NCBI GenBank assembly: GCA_003388545.1
Contig: QQVI01000314.1
Location: 1 to 35,411 of the forward strand
From: Actinomycetota bacterium
GTDB lineage: Bacteria > Actinomycetota > Acidimicrobiia > Spongiisociales > ZC4RG35
Length of the DNA: 35,411 bases
Direction of reading: 5' to 3'
Positions 15,614-23,908 of the stretch are shown piece after piece. Positions within the stretch are counted from its first letter, which is position 1; the number at the start of each line of letters is the position of its first letter. Made by a program: the position numbers and the translations under genes. The notes below the pieces were generated by a model that ran no database searches, was not told where the DNA came from, and saw only the letters and a list, made by a program, of their open reading frames with translations.

Positions 15614-17641
15614 TCAGCTGGCGTCGGAGCCGTTGGCGGCCGATGCCTCGTCCATGCCTATGAGACGGCGAATCGTGCTGGAGAGGACGCCCTGACGAAG
15701 GTCGAACTTGTCGAGATATGCGTCGACGCCCGCCCGCCAAGCCTCCTGCTTCTCCTCGGCGGTTGCCACGCCTGAGACCATGACGATCGGCACCGTGACG
15801 TCCGCCCCGCGCAACGCGCGCACCAGCTCGGTGCCATTGGACCTCGGCATCGAATAGTCGACGACGAGGGCGTCGAAGTCGAGCTCGGCCATCGCCATGA
15901 CCGCTTCGCGCGCCCCACCGGCCACCGTGACGTCGAATCCTGCGCCGTTGAGCGTGGCCGACAGGAGCTGACGCACGCCTGCTGAGTCGTCGACCACCAG
16001 GACACGGGGCTTGGAGTCGATCGGCCGGGGGCGTCGTCCCGCCACCATGCCCAGGTAGTTCGGGTCCAGGACAACAAGCACCTGACCGGCGCCGAGAAGC
16101 GCCGCACCGGTGACATGGCCCGGGCCTTCGAGGATCGGCCCCAGGTTCTTCACGGCGACCCGACGACGGTCGACGAGCTCGTCAACCGATACGGCGACAA
16201 GGCCGAACCTGGTGTTGACCACCACTATCTCCTGCTCGTCGACCTCCTCGTCGTCTTCGGCCCCCACCGCCTCGGCGAGGGACACATAAGGGACGTCGCC
16301 CGAGGCAAACCGGAGCACCCGGCCTGAAGGGGTCGATTGGATCTCCGCCTTGGACAACGGCATCGACGCCTCGACAGATGCCTCGGGCAGCCCCCAGAAC
16401 TGGTCCCCGGACGCGACGATCACGGCGTTCTGGAGGACCATTGACACAGGAAGGGTCATTACGACCGTGGTCCCCTTGTCACGCTGTGATTCGACTCGGA
16501 TCACCCCGCGGACCTGTTCGATTGCTTCTCTCACCGCAGACAGGCCATCACCGGATCCTGAGAACTCGGTGGGCACATCGATGGTGGAGAAACCTGGGTG
16601 GAAGAGCAGAGGGGTCAGATCGGTGGGAAGAGGGGCCATGCCGCGATCCTCGGCCTCCTTCGAGACCTTGGTCCAATTGATGCCGGCCCCGTCGTCCGAC
16701 ACCGATATCTCGACCTTGTCGTCTACAGACCGAATGGCGACGGTGATCGTGCCTGTGGCGGGCTTGCCCAGCGAGACACGCCGGTCCGGATCCTCGAGCC
16801 CGTGGTCGACGGCGTTGACCAACAGATGCCGAAGCGGCTCCCGCAGCATGTCGACGATCTGACGGTCGAGATGAATGGGCTCGCCACTGAGCTCCAGGCG
16901 CACGTCCTTGCCGATCCGGCGGCCCAGGTACCGAACGAACTGTTGAAACGTGGAGGTCACCTCGCCAAAGCTCACATCGGCGAGGGCGACTGCCTGGTCC
17001 TGGATCTCGGCGATCGATTGGCTCAGCTTCTCGAGTTGTACCCGCCACGCCTGGCGGAACATGTCGGGGTCGGCGCCTTCGATCGACACGAGCGACAGAT
17101 CGGCCAGGGCGTCGGCGTCGAGGGAGACTTCAACGACCCGGTTGATGAGGCGGTACAGGTCGCCGGTGTCGACACGGGTGACCCCTCCGAGGAGTGACTC
17201 CGAGACCGAAGAGAGGAGCCCGCCGAGAGAGCCCGACTCCGGCCCGGGGAGAGTGAGCACTTCTCCCGCCTCCGACGACTCGTCCAGCCCATCGGCAAGA
17301 CGTCTGGTCAGCTTCGAGAGCTCCTCGCCATCGTCATCCAGAGAAGATGGCAGACGACCGGCGGCAGCCTCCATCGCGACCATGACGTCGCTAGAGGGTG
17401 CGCGACCTTCCGAGACTCCGCGCCACAGCTCCTCGAGGCAGGTGGCCGCCTCGCGAATGCGGTTGTGCCCGAGCAGGCCGGAAGAGCCCTTGATGGTGTG
17501 GGCATCCCTGATCAGGTCAGGGACGTCGGCAGCCGCAAGGGTGCGGTCGCGTAGAGATCGAGCCCCCGCGACCAGCCGGTCTGATCGCTGTTGGAGCTCT
17601 TCGCGAAAGATCCGAGTGAGCTCCGGAGTATTCATGTCCAA
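15614..17641 (-). CDS. CheA-type hybrid histidine kinase with C-terminal receiver domain
   Basis: The 675-residue protein has an N-terminal Hpt domain (about 1-110) with phospho-acceptor His48 in DAHTIKGSSGLLG, a dimerisation region, a CheA-like ATPase domain with N-box LRHLLVNAVDHGLEDPDRR, G1 VSDDGAGINW and G2 GSGDGLSAVREAIEQVRG, a CheW-like domain (about 395-540, starting LQNAVIVASGDQFWGLPE), and a receiver domain (about 550-665) with LVVDDSAGVRQLL, the phospho-acceptor Asp in ALVVDYSMPRSNG and the conserved Lys in AYLDK. The CheY-binding P2 domain seems absent. No methyl-accepting receptor, cheR or cheB gene is seen, so it more likely serves a signalling system other than classical chemotaxis. 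TTG 17641 has AGGAAG 7 nt upstream; ATG 17635 is an alternative. Confidence 0.9.
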   Translation of the reverse strand: MDMNTPELTRIFREELQQRSDRLVAGARSLRDRTLAAADVPDLIRDAHTIKGSSGLLGHNRIREAATCLEELWRGVSEGRAPSSDVMVAMEAAAGRLPSSLDDDGEELSKLTRRLADGLDESSEAGEVLTLPGPESGSLGGLLSSVSESLLGGVTRVDTGDLYRLINRVVEVSLDADALADLSLVSIEGADPDMFRQAWRVQLEKLSQSIAEIQDQAVALADVSFGEVTSTFQQFVRYLGRRIGKDVRLELSGEPIHLDRQIVDMLREPLRHLLVNAVDHGLEDPDRRVSLGKPATGTITVAIRSVDDKVEISVSDDGAGINWTKVSKEAEDRGMAPLPTDLTPLLFHPGFSTIDVPTEFSGSGDGLSAVREAIEQVRGVIRVESQRDKGTTVVMTLPVSMVLQNAVIVASGDQFWGLPEASVEASMPLSKAEIQSTPSGRVLRFASGDVPYVSLAEAVGAEDDEEVDEQEIVVVNTRFGLVAVSVDELVDRRRVAVKNLGPILEGPGHVTGAALLGAGQVLVVLDPNYLGMVAGRRPRPIDSKPRVLVVDDSAGVRQLLSATLNGAGFDVTVAGGAREAVMAMAELDFDALVVDYSMPRSNGTELVRALRGADVTVPIVMVSGVATAEEKQEAWRAGVDAYLDKFDLRQGVLSSTIRRLIGMDEASAANGSDAS

Positions 17642-17785
17642 GTGTTCTTCCTGGCCTTTTTTGAGGTATCGGCAAGAGGGGGGATCTCTTGAACGAATCT
17701 GGGGCCTTTGAGGCGCTCGAACCAGGGTTTTTGTTCGATATCAGCCGAACGCCGGGCACGGGCTGGCGAAATAGGGGTTGCGCGC

Positions 17786-19333
17786 CTACTCCCACTCGAT
17801 CGTCGCGGGCGGTTTGCTGGAGATGTCATATGCGACCCGATTGATCCCCGGGACCTCATTGATGATACGTCGCGACATCTTCTCCAAGAGCTCGTAAGGC
17901 AGTCTGGCCCAGTCGGCTGTCATTGCGTCCTCCGATGTGACCGCCCTGATGATGAGGGGATATGCGTAGGTTCTTCCATCGCCTTGGACGCCAACCGTCT
18001 TGACCGCCGGCAGTACGGCGAAGGCCTGCCAGATCTCTCGGTTGAGACCGGCGCGCTTGATCTCTTCTGTGACGATGTGGTCCGCGGCGCGCAGCAGATC
18101 GAGGCGCTCCCTCGTGATGTCGCCGATGATCCGCACGGCCAGGCCCGGGCCAGGAAATGGCTGGCGCCAGACGATGTCCTCGGGCAGACCGAGCTCCTCC
18201 CCCACGGCTCGCACCTCGTCTTTGAACAGATCGCGGAGCGGCTCGACCAGCTCGAGATGCATGTCTTCGGGCAAACCGCCCACGTTGTGGTGGGTCTTGA
18301 TAGTGGCCGCCGTGGCCGAGCCCGATTCGATCACGTCGGGATAGAGCGTTCCCTGGACGAGGAATCCGGCGTCGCCAACCGAAGCCGCTGCCTCCTCGAA
18401 CACCCTGATGAACTCCTCGCCGATTATCTTCCGCTTCTCCTCCGGTTCGGTGACACCGTGCAGCTTCTCGAGGAATCGATCAGCGGCCTTGACATGGACC
18501 AGGTCGACTTCGAAGTGTGACCGAAAAGTCTCCTCTACCTGCTCGGCCTCACCCTCCCGCATCAGGCCATGATCGACGAAGATGCAGGTGAGCTGACCAC
18601 CGACCGCCTCATGCACGAGTGCAGCTGCAACCGCCGAGTCGACCCCGCCGGATAGTCCGCAGATCACCCGCTGCTCGCCGACCTGGGACCTGATCGCCTC
18701 GACCTGAGATTCGATGATCGAGTGGCTCGTCCAATTGGGCGCCAGCTCGCAGACGTCGTACAGGAAGCGTTTCAGGATCTCCGACCCGCGAGGGGTGTGT
18801 CCCACCTCCGGGTGGAATTGGACCCCGTATAGCCGGCGGTCGCGATCTTCCATGACTGCGATCGATGCGCCCGCCGTCGTGGCAACGGCCTCGAAGCCGG
18901 GCGGCGCCACGGTGACTTCGTCGTTGTGGGACATCCAAACCTGCTGCTCCTCGGGGAGCTCGCGGAGGAGGAGGCTGTCGGCTGTTACCTGCAGCATCGA
19001 CTTGCCGAATTCGGCATTGCCGGTGTTCGACACCTGCCCGCCGACGATGCTCGCCATGAGCTGATGGCCGTAGCAAATGCCCAGCACGGGGATGCCCAGC
19101 TCGAGGATGCCGGGATCCATCTTGAGGGCGTCGTTGGAATACACCGATGCCGGGCCTCCGGACAAGATCAGCCCGGCCGGGCGACGCCGCCGGATCTCGT
19201 CGGCAGAGATCTCCCTCGACACGATCTCGGAGTGGACGTGGGCCTCACGGACCCGGCGTGCGATCAGCTGCGCGTATTGAGCGCCGAAATCGAGGACGAA
19301 GACGGACGGGCCGTCGTACTCGATGGCGCTCAT
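17786..19333 (-). CDS. guaA: GMP synthase (glutamine-hydrolysing)
   Basis: GuaA aminates XMP to GMP using glutamine and ATP, the last step of guanine nucleotide synthesis. The 515 residues match the two-domain bacterial enzyme. The class I amidotransferase has the nucleophile Cys in [11 protein letters not shown] and the His/Glu pair in [13 protein letters not shown]. The ATP-pyrophosphatase domain has the P-loop [15 protein letters not shown], and the C-terminal dimerisation domain ends with the conserved [14 protein letters not shown]. The ATG overlaps the guaB3 stop as ATGA, so the pair is translationally coupled. A 144-nt gap separates its end from the CheA-like gene; no clear terminator was seen there. 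Confidence 0.98.
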   Translation of the reverse strand: MSAIEYDGPSVFVLDFGAQYAQLIARRVREAHVHSEIVSREISADEIRRRRPAGLILSGGPASVYSNDALKMDPGILELGIPVLGICYGHQLMASIVGGQVSNTGNAEFGKSMLQVTADSLLLRELPEEQQVWMSHNDEVTVAPPGFEAVATTAGASIAVMEDRDRRLYGVQFHPEVGHTPRGSEILKRFLYDVCELAPNWTSHSIIESQVEAIRSQVGEQRVICGLSGGVDSAVAAALVHEAVGGQLTCIFVDHGLMREGEAEQVEETFRSHFEVDLVHVKAADRFLEKLHGVTEPEEKRKIIGEEFIRVFEEAAASVGDAGFLVQGTLYPDVIESGSATAATIKTHHNVGGLPEDMHLELVEPLRDLFKDEVRAVGEELGLPEDIVWRQPFPGPGLAVRIIGDITRERLDLLRAADHIVTEEIKRAGLNREIWQAFAVLPAVKTVGVQGDGRTYAYPLIIRAVTSEDAMTADWARLPYELLEKMSRRIINEVPGINRVAYDISSKPPATIEWE

Positions 19334-20487
19334 CCCATCCCGACCCGCTGGCTCCTCTGCAGCGACTTTCCTTCCGTCTGCAGTGACGGGGCGATCATCA
19401 CCTCCGCCTTCTGGAACTCCTTCACGTCCGAATACCCGGTGGTCGCCATGGACACCCTCAGGGCACCAAAGAGATTGAGCTTGCCATCGTTCTCATGCGC
19501 AGGACCCACCATGATCTCCTGGAGCGTGCCACGGTCGCCGACCTGGACCCTCGCCCCACGGGGAAGAGTCGGGTGGAAGGTGGCCATGCCCCAGTGGTAG
19601 CCGTGGCCCGGGGCCTCGGTGGCCGAGGCAAGCGGAGAGCCGATCATCACGGCATCGGCGCCACAGGCGATCGCCTTGGAAACGTCGCCGCCGGTACGCA
19701 TTCCCCCGTCCGCGATGACGTGGACATACCTTCCGGTCTCATCGAGATAGCGGATCCGGGCTCCGGCGGCATCGGCAATCGCCGTCGCCTGGGGCACCCC
19801 AACGCCGAGGACCCCCCGGGTGGTGCAGGCAGCACCGGGGCCGACACCGACGAGTATGCCGACTGCTCCGGTGCGCATCAGGTGAAGCGCGGTGGAGTAG
19901 CTGGCACATCCACCGACTATCACAGGCACGGGACATTCGGCTATGTACTCCTTGAGGTTGAGTGGCTCCTCGCGACTGGAGACGTGCTCGGCCGAGACGA
20001 CGGTGCCCTGAATCACCAGGATATCGAGGCCGGCGCCGAGCGCCGCCGGCGCCCAGGCCCTCACCCGCTGCGGGGTGAGCGAGGCTGCCGTGACTATCCC
20101 CGCCTGCTTCATCTCGGCGACACGCTGTGAGATCAGATCGGGGTCGACCGGCGAAAGGTAGATCTCTTGCATCCGCAGAGTTGCCTTCTCGTTGTCGAGC
20201 TCTGCGATCTCCTCGAAATAGGGCGTCGGGTCCTCGTAGCGGGTCCAGAGGCCTTCGAGGTTGAGCACGGCGAGGCCACCCAGCTTTCCTATCGCGATGG
20301 CCGTGTCCGGGCTTATGGCCGAGTCCATGGCCGAGCCCATCATGGGCAGGTCGAATTTGAAGGCGTCCAGCTGCCAGGAGATGTCGACATCGTCGGGATC
20401 CCGGGTGCGCCTCGATGGGACTATTGCTATGTCATCGAAGCCGAATGCTTGACGTCCCGACTTGCCAATGCCGATCTCTATCTCCAC
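19330..20487 (-). CDS. guaB3: GuaB3-family IMP dehydrogenase-related protein
   Basis: This 385-residue TIM-barrel protein belongs to the IMP dehydrogenase/GMP reductase superfamily. It opens with [25 protein letters not shown], the GuaB3 hallmark start, and lacks the CBS pair of classical GuaB. The catalytic-loop Cys lies in [21 protein letters not shown], and [27 protein letters not shown] is the phosphate-binding part. The GuaB3 subgroup occurs in actinobacteria and cyanobacteria; GMP reductase activity has been shown for at least one member, but the role of this one cannot be settled from the sequence. The GTG start at 20487 has GGAGGA a few bases upstream. It is the first gene of the guaB3-guaA unit, consistent with purine metabolism. 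Confidence 0.94.
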   Translation of the reverse strand: MEIEIGIGKSGRQAFGFDDIAIVPSRRTRDPDDVDISWQLDAFKFDLPMMGSAMDSAISPDTAIAIGKLGGLAVLNLEGLWTRYEDPTPYFEEIAELDNEKATLRMQEIYLSPVDPDLISQRVAEMKQAGIVTAASLTPQRVRAWAPAALGAGLDILVIQGTVVSAEHVSSREEPLNLKEYIAECPVPVIVGGCASYSTALHLMRTGAVGILVGVGPGAACTTRGVLGVGVPQATAIADAAGARIRYLDETGRYVHVIADGGMRTGGDVSKAIACGADAVMIGSPLASATEAPGHGYHWGMATFHPTLPRGARVQVGDRGTLQEIMVGPAHENDGKLNLFGALRVSMATTGYSDVKEFQKAEVMIAPSLQTEGKSLQRSQRVGMG

Positions 20488-20559
20488 TACATCCTCCGCC
20501 GATGTGCTGTTCGTCCCACAGTAACAGTGGAGGGTGACAGCCCAGACCCACCCAGGAAG

Positions 20560-20565
20560 TAGTCT
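20560..20565 (+). promoter_or_regulatory. Putative -10 box (TAGTCT) for the CPBP protease gene
   Basis: TAGTCT lies 8 nt before the GTG start at 20574. A GTGACA at 20534-20539 is a possible -35 but the 20-nt spacing is long. The 86-nt gap to guaB3 must hold both divergent promoters. Confidence 0.35.
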
Positions 20566-20573
20566 CTCTCCAC

Positions 20574-21275
20574 GTGATTCGCACGTGGTCGATCATCGAC
20601 TTCGTACTCGTCATGCTCGGCGGTTTCCTCGGTACAGCGGTGTTTGCCGTGATCGGGATCGTCGCAGCGAGCGACGAGTACTTCATCCTGCTCGCTCTGG
20701 CGGGCCAATACGCCGGGCACCTCTTCGTCCTGTGGCTGCTCAACCGCTCCAAGCCCGAGGGGTCGCTCGGCTTCGAGGTCCGGGGTCGTGACGCCGGCTA
20801 CTTGATCGCAGGGCTCGGCCTCCAGTTCGGCCTCTCGCTCCTCTTCCTTCCGCTCGTCCTCTACCTCTTCCCCGAAGGTGGCCCGGCACAAGAGGTCGGC
20901 TCCACCATCTCCGAGCTGGAATCGAGCGGGGCTCGGATTTCCTCGCTACTGATCTCGGTGGTGCTGGCGCCGATCACCGAGGAGCTGGCGTTCCGTGGGG
21001 TCCTCATTCAGACGATGATCAACCGCTCCCGACGCTTCATCATCGTGGTCAGCGCGCTGGTGTTCTCACTCTTCCACGTCCTGGGCCTGGCCACGGACAA
21101 CTTCGGGCCCGCCGCCGCCGTCGTGCTCCCCCAACTGTTCATAGTCGGGATGATCCTGGCCTGGGTCACCCTTCGAAGCGAACGGCTCGGACCCGCAATC
21201 TTCCTCCACGGTGGCTTCAACCTGCTGGCCGCGATAGTGCTCCTCCTGCCTCCAGAGGTGCTCAACGCAGGCTGA
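20574..21275 (+). CDS. CPBP (CAAX-like) family intramembrane metalloprotease
   Basis: The 233-residue protein has roughly six or seven hydrophobic segments and the three motifs of the CPBP/Abi family: EELAFRG (motif 1, paired catalytic Glu and Arg), FSLFHVL (motif 2, FxxxH) and HGGFN (motif 3, HxxxN). Bacterial members are membrane-embedded proteases with roles such as bacteriocin self-immunity or processing of membrane proteins, but most have no known substrate. The GTG at 20574 is the first codon after a TAGTCT box and directly precedes the first membrane segment. It is a single gene, divergent from guaB3 and convergent with trpS with 7 bases between stops. No bacteriocin gene is nearby. 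Confidence 0.9.
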   Translation: MIRTWSIIDFVLVMLGGFLGTAVFAVIGIVAASDEYFILLALAGQYAGHLFVLWLLNRSKPEGSLGFEVRGRDAGYLIAGLGLQFGLSLLFLPLVLYLFPEGGPAQEVGSTISELESSGARISSLLISVVLAPITEELAFRGVLIQTMINRSRRFIIVVSALVFSLFHVLGLATDNFGPAAAVVLPQLFIVGMILAWVTLRSERLGPAIFLHGGFNLLAAIVLLLPPEVLNAG

Positions 21276-21282
21276 GCCGGCC

Positions 21283-22263
21283 TCAGGAGAGCCCGACGGC
21301 CTCCCGAACGGCAACCATCTCGTCCTCGGCTCTTTCCCTCGCAGTGGCGCCGTTACGGGACATCAGCTCTGCGACGTCGGCGTCACTGAGGTCGTGGTAT
21401 CGCTTGGATATCGGTGACAGCCCGTCGGCAATCGCCTCGCCTACGGCGATCTTGAACGCGCCATACCCCGAGTCGGCGTATTCCTCGGCAAGATCGGATA
21501 TCGATCGCCCGGTGAAGAAGGAGAAAAGCTCCAGGAGGTTGGATACGCCGGCCTTCTCCTCCCGGTCGTATGACACGGTCGTCCCGGTGTCCGTCACCGC
21601 CGACTTGACCTTCTTGAGGATCTGGTCGGCCGAGTCGGTGAGGAGGATCCTTGACTTCAGGCTTGGGTCCGACTTGGACATCTTCGAGGTCGGGTCGGTC
21701 AACGACATAACCCTGGCGCCGATCTCCGGTGTTATCCGCTCTGGTATCGGGAACACCTCGCCGAAGCGCTGGTTGAACCGTTCGGCCACGTCGCGGGTGA
21801 GCTCGAGATGCTGCGCCTGGTCATCGCCAACGGGGACCGCATGAACCTTGTGGATGAGGATGTCGGCGGCCTGAAGCACGGGATAAGCGAGGATACCGAG
21901 GTTCTGACCGGCCCGGTCGGCCTTCTCCTTGAAGTGGGTCATTCGCTCGAGCTGCCCGAGCCCGGTGAGGGTGCTCAATATCCAGGAGAGCTCGGAGTGA
22001 GCCGGCACATCCGACTGAAAGTAGAGCAGCGACCGGTCGGGGTCTATCCCCACGGCCAGGAGCATCTTCGCTGTCTCGATCCGCGAGGCACGGAGCTGAT
22101 CGGGCTCATAGGGAATCGTCATGGCGTGCAGGTCGACGACGCAATAGATGGTCTCGTACTCATCCTGCATCGTGACCCAGTTCTTCAGGGCACCGACGTA
22201 GTTGCCCAGGTGCAGCTCACCAGTGGGCTGGATCCCGGAGAACACTCGCTTGTTGTTTGTCAT
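21283..22263 (-). CDS. trpS: Tryptophanyl-tRNA synthetase
   Basis: TrpS charges tRNA-Trp with tryptophan. This class I synthetase of about 326 residues starts NKRVFSGIQPTGELHLGNYVGALKNWV, with the HIGH signature as LHLGN, and has the KMSKS loop as TSKMSKSDPSLKSRI. The blocks VVDLHAMT, AYPVLQAADIL and VGDDQAQHLELTRDVAERFN form the Trp and adenylate pocket. The frame reaches 22284, but the ATG at 22263 has the ribosome-binding sequence GAGGTAGAG immediately upstream and is chosen. The gene is preceded by an intrinsic terminator and a Trp-rich leader peptide, so it is very likely controlled by transcription attenuation in response to charged tRNA-Trp. It ends 7 bp from the convergent CPBP gene. 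Confidence 0.97.
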   Translation of the reverse strand: MTNNKRVFSGIQPTGELHLGNYVGALKNWVTMQDEYETIYCVVDLHAMTIPYEPDQLRASRIETAKMLLAVGIDPDRSLLYFQSDVPAHSELSWILSTLTGLGQLERMTHFKEKADRAGQNLGILAYPVLQAADILIHKVHAVPVGDDQAQHLELTRDVAERFNQRFGEVFPIPERITPEIGARVMSLTDPTSKMSKSDPSLKSRILLTDSADQILKKVKSAVTDTGTTVSYDREEKAGVSNLLELFSFFTGRSISDLAEEYADSGYGAFKIAVGEAIADGLSPISKRYHDLSDADVAELMSRNGATARERAEDEMVAVREAVGLS

Positions 22264-22284
22264 CTCTCTACCTCGAAAACTCAC

Positions 22285-22318
22285 AAAAAAGACCGTCGGG
22301 GCGGCGCCGCCGACGGTC
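22285..22318 (-). terminator. Intrinsic terminator in the trpS leader (attenuator)
   Basis: On the minus strand a 9-bp perfect stem GACCGTCGG/CCGACGGTC encloses a 10-nt GC-rich loop and is followed at once by six T residues. It lies between the Trp-rich leader peptide and the trpS ATG, the position of an attenuator rather than a gene-end terminator. Confidence 0.85.
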
Positions 22319-22338
22319 GGATCGCGCGCGGTGCCAGC

Positions 22339-22377
22339 CTAGGGGTTGGACCACCGGCGCCAGTTCTTCGAAAACAT
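22339..22377 (-). CDS. Trp-rich leader peptide of the trpS attenuator
   Basis: A 12-codon frame on the minus strand encodes MFSKNWRRWSNP then TAG, with two Trp codons (TGG) three apart. It ends about 20 nt before the terminator stem. Ribosome stalling at the Trp codons when charged tRNA-Trp is scarce would alter pairing of the following RNA and let polymerase read into trpS. Its ATG lies exactly 6 nt after a TAGGCT -10 box and has no evident ribosome-binding site, so translation appears leaderless. This is too short for normal gene finding; the call rests on the combination of promoter, Trp codons, terminator and downstream trpS. Confidence 0.82.
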   Translation of the reverse strand: MFSKNWRRWSNP

Positions 22378-22383
22378 GACGTG

Positions 22384-22412
22384 AGCCTACCGAACGAACG
22401 GGAGGGCTTCAA
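22384..22412 (-). promoter_or_regulatory. trpS leader promoter (TTGAAG - 17 nt - TAGGCT)
   Basis: The minus strand has TTGAAG (22407-22412) and TAGGCT (22384-22389) with exactly 17 nt between. The -35 overlaps the stop codon of the upstream DNA ligase gene. Transcription should begin at or within a base or two of the leader-peptide ATG at 22377. Confidence 0.72.
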
Positions 22413-23908
22413 CGGAGGTGGCTCCTCACCGTGTCGATGGTGTCGGCGTCTGCAGGGCCCTTGTCCTCCCGATGACGCTTGACCCGGGCAAACCGCAAAG
22501 CGACGCCACCCGGGTAGCGAGTGCTCCGCTGTACCCCGTCGAATGCGACCTCGTAGACGATCTTCGGCTCGAGGAAGACGATATGGCCTCGCCGCTCCCG
22601 CTCGATCTCGAGAAAGCGTTGGGTCTGCCAGTCGAGCATCTCGTCGGTGAGGCCCTTGAATGTCTTGCCGAGCATCACGAAACCACCCTCGGTGTCTCTG
22701 GCACCGAGATGGAGGTTAGAGAGCCAACCCTGGCGACGCCCCGAGCCCCACTCGGCAGCGAGTATCACCAGGTCGAGAGTGTGTGTTGGCTTGACCTTGA
22801 GCCAGCCCGACCCTCTTCTCCCGGCCTCATACGGCTGCTCGAGGTCCTTGACCACCACTCCCTCGAATCCTCTCGCTACCGACTCCGCGAAGAACGCCTC
22901 GGCCGCATCCGGGTCGCCGGTCACGAGCGAGCCGACCCGCAGCCTCTCCGGAACGGCTCGCTGCAAAGCCGCACGCCGAGCCGTGAGGGGGTGGTCTATC
23001 AGGTCCTCGCCGTCGAGATGGAGGATGTCGAAGAAGAATCCAGTGAGGTTCGTGCCTGATGCCTCCGCGATACCGCTCATGGAGTCCTGAAACGAAAGAG
23101 GCGCTCCTTGGGCATCGATGAGAAGCCCTTCCCCGTCGAGGATCACCGAATCGACATCCAGATCGAGCGTCGCAGACACGACATCGGGCATTCCCGCCGT
23201 GACATCACGAAGGTTGCGGGTGAAGACGGCGACGTCACTTCCGTCACGGTGTACCTGGAGTCTGAGCCCATCGAGCTTCTGCTCGACCACGGCTTCTCCC
23301 AACGCACCGATGGCATCTGATGCTGTCTCTGCGGTCTTGGCCAGCATGGGCTGGACAGGCGTGAGGAGCTGGAGTGATGCCTCTCCGAACGTCTCGACAC
23401 CGAGGGACAGGGCATCGGCTGCCACCGCTACGAGGTCTCCCCGCAGCATTGCGGCTCGCCGCACCCGCGGCGAAGGCACATCGAGGGCAACTGCTACCGC
23501 ATCGGCCATCACTCCCTCGAGGGCGCCCTGGCGGAGGTTGCGGAGGAGAAGCCCCCGAAGGAAGGCCTGTTCGTCTTCGGTCGCCTTCTCGAAGAGGCCC
23601 ATGAGGTGGTCTCGCTTCGCCCCGGTCGATCCCGGCCCGGACATCGAGGCGATCTCAGCGATGACTCGATCGACATCCAGAACCTCGAGGGTGGGCTCAG
23701 CGGCTGGCTCGGCTTCTATCGCGGCCACCGTGGCATAGCCGACTCCAATCGGGCTCTGCCGGGGTGCCCCGCTGAGAAACGAGACGGCCGCAGGCGCCTC
23801 CTCAGGTGTCAGTCTCGCCAGGAGGCCTGCCAGAAGCTCAGTCTTCTTCAACCGGGACCTCGTGCTGGAGACGGCGTCGGAAACCGACACCAAATCGTCG
23901 AGCAGCAT
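22409..23908 (-). CDS. lig: ATP-dependent DNA ligase
   Basis: This 499-residue ligase seals nicks in duplex DNA using ATP. An N-terminal helical DNA-binding domain (about 1-185) precedes the nucleotidyltransferase core, where motif I EQKLDGLRLQVHRDG near residue 210 holds the adenylated Lys. Other motifs are FTRNLRDVT (Ia/II region), LDGEGLLIDA (III), GFFFDILHLDGEDL (IIIa), FEGVVVKDL (IV) and GSGWLKVKPTHTLDLVILAAEWGSGRRQGWLSNLHLGA (V), and the OB-fold has the motif VI region near RYPGGVALRFARVKRHREDK. This is the LigB-type, distinct from the essential NAD-dependent LigA and without Ku or polymerase modules. It follows the molybdopterin gene with a TGATG overlap; its stop lies inside the trpS promoter. 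Confidence 0.95.
   Translation of the reverse strand: MLLDDLVSVSDAVSSTRSRLKKTELLAGLLARLTPEEAPAAVSFLSGAPRQSPIGVGYATVAAIEAEPAAEPTLEVLDVDRVIAEIASMSGPGSTGAKRDHLMGLFEKATEDEQAFLRGLLLRNLRQGALEGVMADAVAVALDVPSPRVRRAAMLRGDLVAVAADALSLGVETFGEASLQLLTPVQPMLAKTAETASDAIGALGEAVVEQKLDGLRLQVHRDGSDVAVFTRNLRDVTAGMPDVVSATLDLDVDSVILDGEGLLIDAQGAPLSFQDSMSGIAEASGTNLTGFFFDILHLDGEDLIDHPLTARRAALQRAVPERLRVGSLVTGDPDAAEAFFAESVARGFEGVVVKDLEQPYEAGRRGSGWLKVKPTHTLDLVILAAEWGSGRRQGWLSNLHLGARDTEGGFVMLGKTFKGLTDEMLDWQTQRFLEIERERRGHIVFLEPKIVYEVAFDGVQRSTRYPGGVALRFARVKRHREDKGPADADTIDTVRSHLR

Noticed and set aside
17642-17785. tRNA-like GGTTCGAGC segment and a GTTCG...CGAAC hairpin between guaA and the CheA-like gene
   Set aside because: No acceptor stem, anticodon arm or D-arm can be built around the T-loop-like string, and the hairpin on the guaA strand is followed by A residues rather than T, so neither a tRNA nor a guaA terminator is supported.
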